DNA of 64,000 nt, from NCBI GenBank assembly GCA_017871115.1, contig JAFCIZ010000001.1:2771501-2835500 (forward strand), read 5' to 3'. Below, piece after piece: positions 58,201-64,000 of the stretch. This stretch comes from Cunninghamella blakesleeana. Taxonomy: Eukaryota > Mucoromycota > Mucoromycetes > Mucorales > Cunninghamellaceae. Under the pieces are notes generated by a model. The model saw only the letters and a list, made by a program, of their open reading frames with translations, made no database searches and had not been told where the DNA came from. The translations under genes and the position numbers were made by a program. The stretch's first letter is position 1, and every line of letters begins with the position of its first letter.

Positions 58201-60488
58201 ATAATATTAAAAATAATTATAAAATAAACTAAATCGAATTGTGCTTATTTTCTCTCTCCTGCTATTATTATTATTTTAGAATTTACCGGAGACCCTACAA
58301 TATTGAAACGTATTCGTAGACTTCCTCAAGGTGCGTCATCATTTAGAACCATTAGTAACTGGAAACCAGAAGGTAAAATGATATATATATATATATATGT
58401 GTGTGCGTATGTGTGCGTGTGTATATACAACTATGTATTAAGTTATTTATTAATTAATGTTATTATTATATTATTATTATATTATTATTATAATATTATT
58501 ATTTTAAATTATATATATATATATATAGGAGCTCTTGTTGCACATTTTACAGAACATACCGCTGCTATTAATCAACTTGCTATATCATGGGATAGTCTTA
58601 TTTTTGCCTCTTGTTCTGATGATGGATCTGTTAAAATATGGGACTGCTCAAGATTAGAAAGAAATGTAACAAATCGAGCAAGGGCTACATATAATAAACA
58701 AGGTAAACTGGTCCTCTATTTTATTAAATTTTATTAAAGCATAATATGGATTTTTTTAAAATAAGGTATTAGCTTATATATTATCTTATTTCTTTTATGT
58801 ATAATATTATATATATATATATATATATTAGGTGGAAGTATAAAGTGTTTGACATTTATACAACACACGTATAGTATTGCAGCTGCATCAAGTAACGGAA
58901 GTATTCATATATTTAGGTAAATCCAAATTATACATACATACATACATAAGTACACATGTGCATATATATATGTACACTATTTTTTGATTGATGAACATAT
59001 GTTCTTATATGATTTTTTTTTAATTTTACATTTCTTTAGAGTGGACATAAGGAACTCTGGTTCATCTTTGAAATTTGGAAAGTGTATAACCATACGGGAA
59101 TACCAATTAGTGGATGAATTTGCTGTTTCTATTCAACATTTTACTAGTAGTAAGTTCTAAAATAAATGTAAACATAATATATGATTTGAGGAAAGAGTAA
59201 GTAACTAATGATAGTTATAAAAACTATAGATTCTTTTAATACAATGATTGGATCCAAATCTATATTGCTTGTTGCAACAAATAAGGGGAATATTTACTTG
59301 ATAGATCTATTTACAATGAATATATTTACTACTTTGCATAATCCAAAAAGCTATGGTAATAATTTATTTATTTATTTACTTTTTTTTTTAAAAAATAATA
59401 ATAATAATAACAATTATAATATTTTATTTTCATAAAATTCACTCATATGGAATAAATTAATTTATTAGGGGTAATTACTTCAATGGTGACCGATCGACTT
59501 CATACATGGTTATTAGTTGGAACTACTCGTGGAATACTTACGCTTTATGATCTTCGATTTCAAATACCTTTACGTTCATGGCTTCATCCAACAAAAAGTA
59601 GAATTAGTGCTATGATGCTAAATCATGATCCTCATGCTGAAAGTCGACAAGTTATTATTGCATCTGGAAAAAATGAATTATCTGTATGGGATATTGTCAA
59701 TTTGAAATGTTTAGAAGTTTATGCTATCAAATCTAGTGATGAAAAAACAACTGGTATCATTTTGGAAATGTATAAGGTAAAATAATAAAAATAATAGTAA
59801 AATCGTTAGTCATTAAAAAATGAATAAAAAAAAAAAATCAATACAAAACCAATTTTTTCTTATTTTTTTTATTTTTATATATGGTAGCCATTAGAGGTTT
59901 CATCAGAATCTGATATTATGATGGATGTATTTACGGATAAGGAAAATAACTTTGCAGAAAACACTATTCGTGCTATTTCGTCACCCTCGGATTGTCGCTT
60001 TTTATTAACTGGTGGTGCGGATCGCAAATTAAGATTTTGGGATATGTCTAGGATTGAAAACTCTGCTGTCATACTAGGTTTAGATATTGATGAATCCAAA
60101 CCAAGATATAGGTATGGAATAATTTTGAAACAATATTAATAACACACTTGATGTAATTAATTGTGTTTTAACTTTTTTTTTTATCAATTGGTCGTTTTTA
60201 TTATTATTCTATGCTTTATTATTTTAATCTGGTAGTTCAAATACATATGATGGTATTAAATTCCATTTTGAATTTCCTCATCAACGACCATTACAAAATT
60301 CTTCAGCGAATAAAAGTTCAAGGTTATATCATAATAGTCAACAGCAAACCCATCATGGTACAGTTTCTCAACAACAATTTTTATTACGGAATCATAACGA
60401 TGCGATTACTGATATTATATTGACAGAAATACCTTATCCCATGATAATCAGTGGTGATAGAGATGGTGTTATTAAAGTTATATCGTAG
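52469..60488 (+). CDS. VPS15: VPS15 (PIK3R4), regulatory kinase of the class III PI3-kinase complex
   Basis: Myristoylated pseudokinase-like partner of VPS34 in autophagy and endosomal sorting. 1517 aa in 34 exons: 52469-52554, 52667-52791, 52901-53021, 53097-53283, 53383-53490, 53607-53680, 53772-53898, 53994-54055, 54173-54480, 54593-54618, 54723-54810, 54904-55121, 55233-55403, 55515-55577, 55666-55874, 55970-56064, 56183-56326, 56420-56565, 56680-56833, 56897-56948, 57055-57165, 57272-57302, 57386-57502, 57642-57816, 57924-58037, 58125-58193, 58280-58372, 58529-58702, 58832-58916, 59040-59149, 59230-59355, 59469-59776, 59888-60111, 60236-60488. The N-terminus MGNNIS fits myristoylation. 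The kinase domain lacks a normal glycine loop and has [29 protein letters not shown] and [11 protein letters not shown], all family-specific. HEAT repeats follow (54900-57165). WD40 repeats close the protein (58529 to end; [20 protein letters not shown]). Confidence 0.93.
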
Positions 60489-61194
60489 AGTTTTGTTATA
60501 TTTTTTTACGGATAGTAATAATATTACTTTAACACCTTTTAAACAATTGTAAAATTATTTTAATTAAATAAATATAAATATAAAATTTATGGTGAAAAAA
60601 AATAAGCATAAAATCAAGCTTCTTTCTTGATCTTTATTCCCTCTCATATCAACATTAATTTTAATTTGTTTATTTATTTTTAGCGATATTATTTTAATTC
60701 ATTAGGTTATAATAGTTTGAATGGTAATCATTTATAATATTAATATTAGCAGTTTTTTATAATATTGATACTAATCTTTATCTAATGTTAATTTCATTTT
60801 ATGATAATTCAATTATACAAAGTTATTTTATTTTATTTTATTATACTTATTTAAATATTTTCAAATAATGCTAATCGGAGTCTTTTTGAATTTTTACTAC
60901 TATTTTACTTGGCGATCATTAAACTTTTGCTTTAATCTTGCTGTTATGCAGTGGATCTGCTTGTATCAATTTAAACATCGATTTTAAATATTGGTTAAAA
61001 TAATTGTTCACAATTACTACGCCTCCTGTGATATTTTTTCACAATTTTTAAATCATTTTTATTAACAAATTTTATATTCTTTTTGTTACTTTTTTTCACT
61101 TATAATGCCTTATTTGACATTAAATATTTTAACCGTATTTTTATTTTTTTCAAAAACTTCAGTTAATAAAAAACAATTAACAAGTTAATTTTTT
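60489..61194. other. Intergenic region downstream of VPS15
   Basis: AT-rich. It includes the VPS15 3' end. No ORF or RNA gene is supported. LTR-like sequence begins at about 61195. Confidence 0.45.
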
Positions 61195-61486
61195 AAAAAA
61201 CACCTATATTATAATAATTGATCTTTCTCAGATATTATATTATATTATATTATATTATATTTTTAATTTATTTATATAATTGTTGATCTTTATTCAATTA
61301 TATAGTTTATTTTATTTTATTTCATTTTACTTTATTTCATTTTATTTTATTAACCCAAACTAAGTTGAATCTACTTATAAAACAAGATACTGGTACTCAC
61401 TGGAAACTTATTATGTACTCCAAATATAACTTATAATACTATTCCTCATTTCAAAAAAATAAATCTTAACCAAAACCCACATAACA
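61195..61486 (+). repeat. Decayed LTR remnant, second insertion next to tRNA-Lys copy 4
   Basis: On the complement it begins TGTTATGTGGGTTTTGGTT and continues with TTTGAAATGAGGAAT, then CCAGTGAGTACCAG, as in the element 2 LTR. It then passes to GATCAACAATTATAT-like sequence typical of the element 1 LTR. The TATA box is on the + strand (CTTATAAAACAAGATAC). The left boundary is uncertain. Confidence 0.65.
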
Positions 61487-61610
61487 TTATTTTATTTTTA
61501 CTTTTACTTTAACTTAAGTCGTTCTACTTATAAAACAAGAACTGGTGGTCACTGAAATTATCTTATTTATAATTAATATAAATACAAACTCTTACCAAAA
61601 ACACACAACA
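61487..61610 (+). repeat. Decayed LTR fragment 70 bp downstream of tRNA-Lys copy 4
   Basis: Complement starts TGTTGTGTGTTTTTGGTAAG, matching the start of the old LTR at 38329. It contains TATAAAACAAG followed by CTGGTGGTCACTG, a changed primer-binding-site-like core. It is cut off by the neighbouring remnant. Confidence 0.7.
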
Positions 61611-61680
61611 CATCAAAGTAAATTTAAATGGATCAATAAAAAGCCTAAATTTTTATCCGAACGGGGTTTGTAAAAAAGAA

Positions 61681-61753
61681 AGCCCTACGGGGGGGTCGAA
61701 CCCCCAACCTTGAGATTAAGAGTCTCACGCTCTGCCGATTGAGCTAGCAAGGC
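61681..61753 (-). tRNA. tRNA-Lys(CUU), copy 4
   Basis: Identical to the other three copies, with the same terminator and post-terminator box. Its flanks are closest to copy 3 (TGATCCATTTAAA about 50-65 bp downstream in both). Confidence 0.95.
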
Positions 61754-62222
61754 TGTTCATGTCTTCAAAATCGATTGGTACTACATATTATTTATAGATT
61801 TCTAAATTTGTATATTTTTTTCTTTAAATGTAAATGATTTTTTGTTTTTATTTTATTTTAGTATTTTTACATATAAAAAAGATTAAATAATAAGTTTATT
61901 TTTTGTTAATTTTAGTAGTAAATGAAGCAATTATCAGAAAAAAGGTAATAAAAACGAGAAAGGTAAAGTATTAACTATGTAAAGTGTTTCGAAGTTTGGT
62001 TCAATTAAGACTACATATGGTAATTTTATCATTAAAGGTGTAAGCGGAGATTATGATTAGTAAAAAAATTTACCTGGTCACATAAAATCTTTAAATTTCG
62101 GCTTTTTTTAATCTTCCACTTTTTTTTTTCTCTACTTTTCTTTTGCTTTCCTTTTTTTTTTTTACTTTTCTATAAATTATAAATCATCTATTTAATTTAT
62201 TTAATATACAATAATAATAATC
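61754..62222. other. Intergenic region between tRNA-Lys copy 4 and RAD6
   Basis: Starts with the conserved 5' flank of the tRNA cassette. The remainder is the AT-rich, pyrimidine-tract promoter region of RAD6. No gene is seen. Confidence 0.5.
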
Positions 62223-63211
62223 ATGTCTACACCTACTAGAAGACGCCTTATGCGAGATTTCAAGAGACTCCAAAGCGATCCTCCCGGTAAATACCTATCC
62301 TTTCTTTTTTAATTCTTAAAATGGCGTAGCCGATATAGATTTACATCAGAAATATAATAATAGTATTATGACTAATATAATCTTTGCAAACTAATATATT
62401 TAAATATTCTTTTTTTATTATTATTGTATTATATTTGTATTGAAATTTTATAGGAGGTGTATCTGGTATGTTATTGATATATGAGTAGAGATTTTAGAAA
62501 GAAAAAACTAAAACAAAGCAGATATCAATGTTTATATTTATATTTATATATATATTTATATTTATATATATTAATAATAGGTGCTCCTTGCTCTGACAAT
62601 ATTATGATGTGGAATGCAGTAATTTTTGGACCTGGTATGTATATTACAATAACATTTAATAATATATATAGATTGATAGATTGGTAGATGATTAATATAT
62701 TCTAATATATTCTTGTATTATATATATTATATTTATATAGCCGATACGCCTTTTGAGGATGGTACTTTTAAATTAGTATTACAATTTGACGAAACTTATG
62801 TAAGTTTAAAGGAAAAAGAAAAGGGAATAATAACAATAATGATAAAATAGAAGGATGGTTAGTTGTGAGATGAATTATATCAATACAAAGGGAACTTACA
62901 TATTTATATATATGAATATTTTAAATATATGCAAATAAATATGGCAGCCAAACAAACCACCATCCGTTAAATTCGTATCAAAAATGTTTCATCCTAATGT
63001 TTATGCTAATGGCGAACTCTGTCTCGATATTTTACAAAATCGATGGAGTCCAACTTATGATGTAGCTGCTATTCTCACTAGTATTCAATCTTTATTACAT
63101 GATCCAAATCCAAATTCACCTGCTAATGCTGAAGCTGCTAATTTATATCGTGAAAATCGAAAGGAATATGTTAGAAGGGTGCGTGAAATTGTTGAAGTTT
63201 CCTGGGAATAG
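62223..63211 (+). CDS. RAD6: Ubiquitin-conjugating enzyme E2 RAD6/UBC2
   Basis: E2 enzyme for histone H2B, PCNA and N-end-rule substrates. Five exons: 62223-62286, 62454-62465, 62581-62634, 62741-62799, 62948-63211. They encode 150 aa. [21 protein letters not shown] and [52 protein letters not shown] are nearly invariant in RAD6 proteins. The catalytic Cys is residue 88. The acidic tail of budding-yeast Rad6 is absent, as in most fungi and animals. Exon 2 is only 12 nt (GVS plus split Gly codons) and is needed to keep the frame. Confidence 0.96.
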
Positions 63212-64000
63212 GTTTGTATATTTTTTTTTAAATAAGTCATTTTTTTTTATATATTCTTCTACCATGCTTTAGTTTATTTATTTATTTATTTTTTTATCAT
63301 ATCCCTTTCCCTCTCTTTTTTTATTATATTTTGCTATAAGTAATCATCAGTATATATATATTTCTTTTTCTATCCCAGTTATTCTTTTTTCTTTTTTTCT
63401 TTCTATTTCTATTATTCAAAAATAGCACTGTAAAAAAAATAAATATTTTTTCTATTGAATTATATTTATTATTTTATTTATACGTAATTAATTAAAAATG
63501 GCTATTTGGTTCAATATGGAAATTAATACAAATTAAAGCACCGAAAATCAAGCATAAATAATGAATAAGTTGAACATATCATTATGTTGGAAAATATAAA
63601 TATGTATATAAAATCAAAAGCTAAATCATATTATTTAATTATATTTATAAAAATTAATGTTGTTTATGTTTACAATTATATATACATTATGTATATTGTT
63701 TTAATATGATAAAGCTAATATATAGAAAAATGAACATATTAACTAAAAATAATATAAAAAATAAATATATAAATTTTTATACATATGATATGCTGATCAG
63801 AATAGTTGTATTTTAAATAAAGGTGTATATATTTTTTTAAAAAAAGATATATGTATGGTTGTCCCAATATTATTATAATACTTTTTCTAATATTAAATGA
63901 CCGTATGAATAGCGATCCCTTATTTTTAATAATAATAAAACACCGCAAAGACTGCTTTTCATAAAAAAATAATTTTGCCACCAAATTTTTTGAGAATAAA
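63212..64000. other. 3' flank of RAD6 to window end
   Basis: AT-rich sequence with T-runs. The only ORF (minus strand, about 80 codons) is low-complexity and lacks any family feature. Nothing else is supported. Confidence 0.45.

Overview
The window is nuclear DNA of a filamentous fungus. It is extremely AT-rich, with genes broken by many short AT-rich GT-AG introns and separated by homopolymer and TA/TAA microsatellite tracts. The gene set (WDR59 with a zinc C-terminus, a HAL4/5-type kinase, an HSPA12-type Hsp70, RBM48, a fungal SFC1 carrier, YME2) fits an early-diverging fungus, most likely Mucoromycota. The taxon is an inference from style and content.

Layout. 1-5710: 3' part of WDR59 (GATOR2/SEA complex). 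6300-7500: secreted glutaminyl cyclase. 7947-9450 (-): mitochondrial succinate/fumarate carrier SFC1, with an 8-nt internal exon. 10187-13739: YME2/RNA12. 14556-16300: TFIIA large subunit. 16625-17868 (-): AGFG-type ArfGAP. 17.9-21.8 kb: gene-poor, with one diverged 66-bp tandem duplication. 21837-23626 (-): HAL-family kinase. 24314-27237 (-): HSPA12-like Hsp70. 27581-28210 (-): RBM48. 37604-37969 (-): PET191/COA5. 48950-51819 (-): methylcrotonyl-CoA carboxylase beta. 52469-60488: VPS15 (34 exons). 62223-63211: RAD6. Joining the inferred exons of every multi-exon gene gives an uninterrupted frame.

The accessory region (28.5-48.6 kb, plus 61.2-61.8 kb) is a retrotransposon island. It is built around four identical tRNA-Lys(CUU) genes with conserved flanks. 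Two apparently intact Ty3/gypsy-like elements (28662-36535 and 38418-46923), one solo LTR (46946-47651) and several decayed LTRs are present. Both full elements are bounded by TG...CA LTRs and 4-bp target duplications. They share an unusual plan: Gag without a zinc knuckle; a -1 frameshift signal (A AAA AAC followed by a hairpin) into a protease-RT-RNase H ORF; a non-coding gap; a separate integrase ORF without a chromodomain; and a further small ORF running into the 3' LTR. Three independent insertions lie 67-77 bp downstream of a tRNA-Lys gene in the same relative orientation, which suggests integration targeting downstream of a Pol III gene. The LTRs also carry a 12-13 nt copy of the element's own primer-binding site just after their TATA box. 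I regard this element group as the most novel content of the window.

The host genes look ordinary and are not organised by function. WDR59 (TORC1 signalling) and VPS15 (PI3K/autophagy) both belong to nutrient-responsive membrane pathways but lie 47 kb apart.
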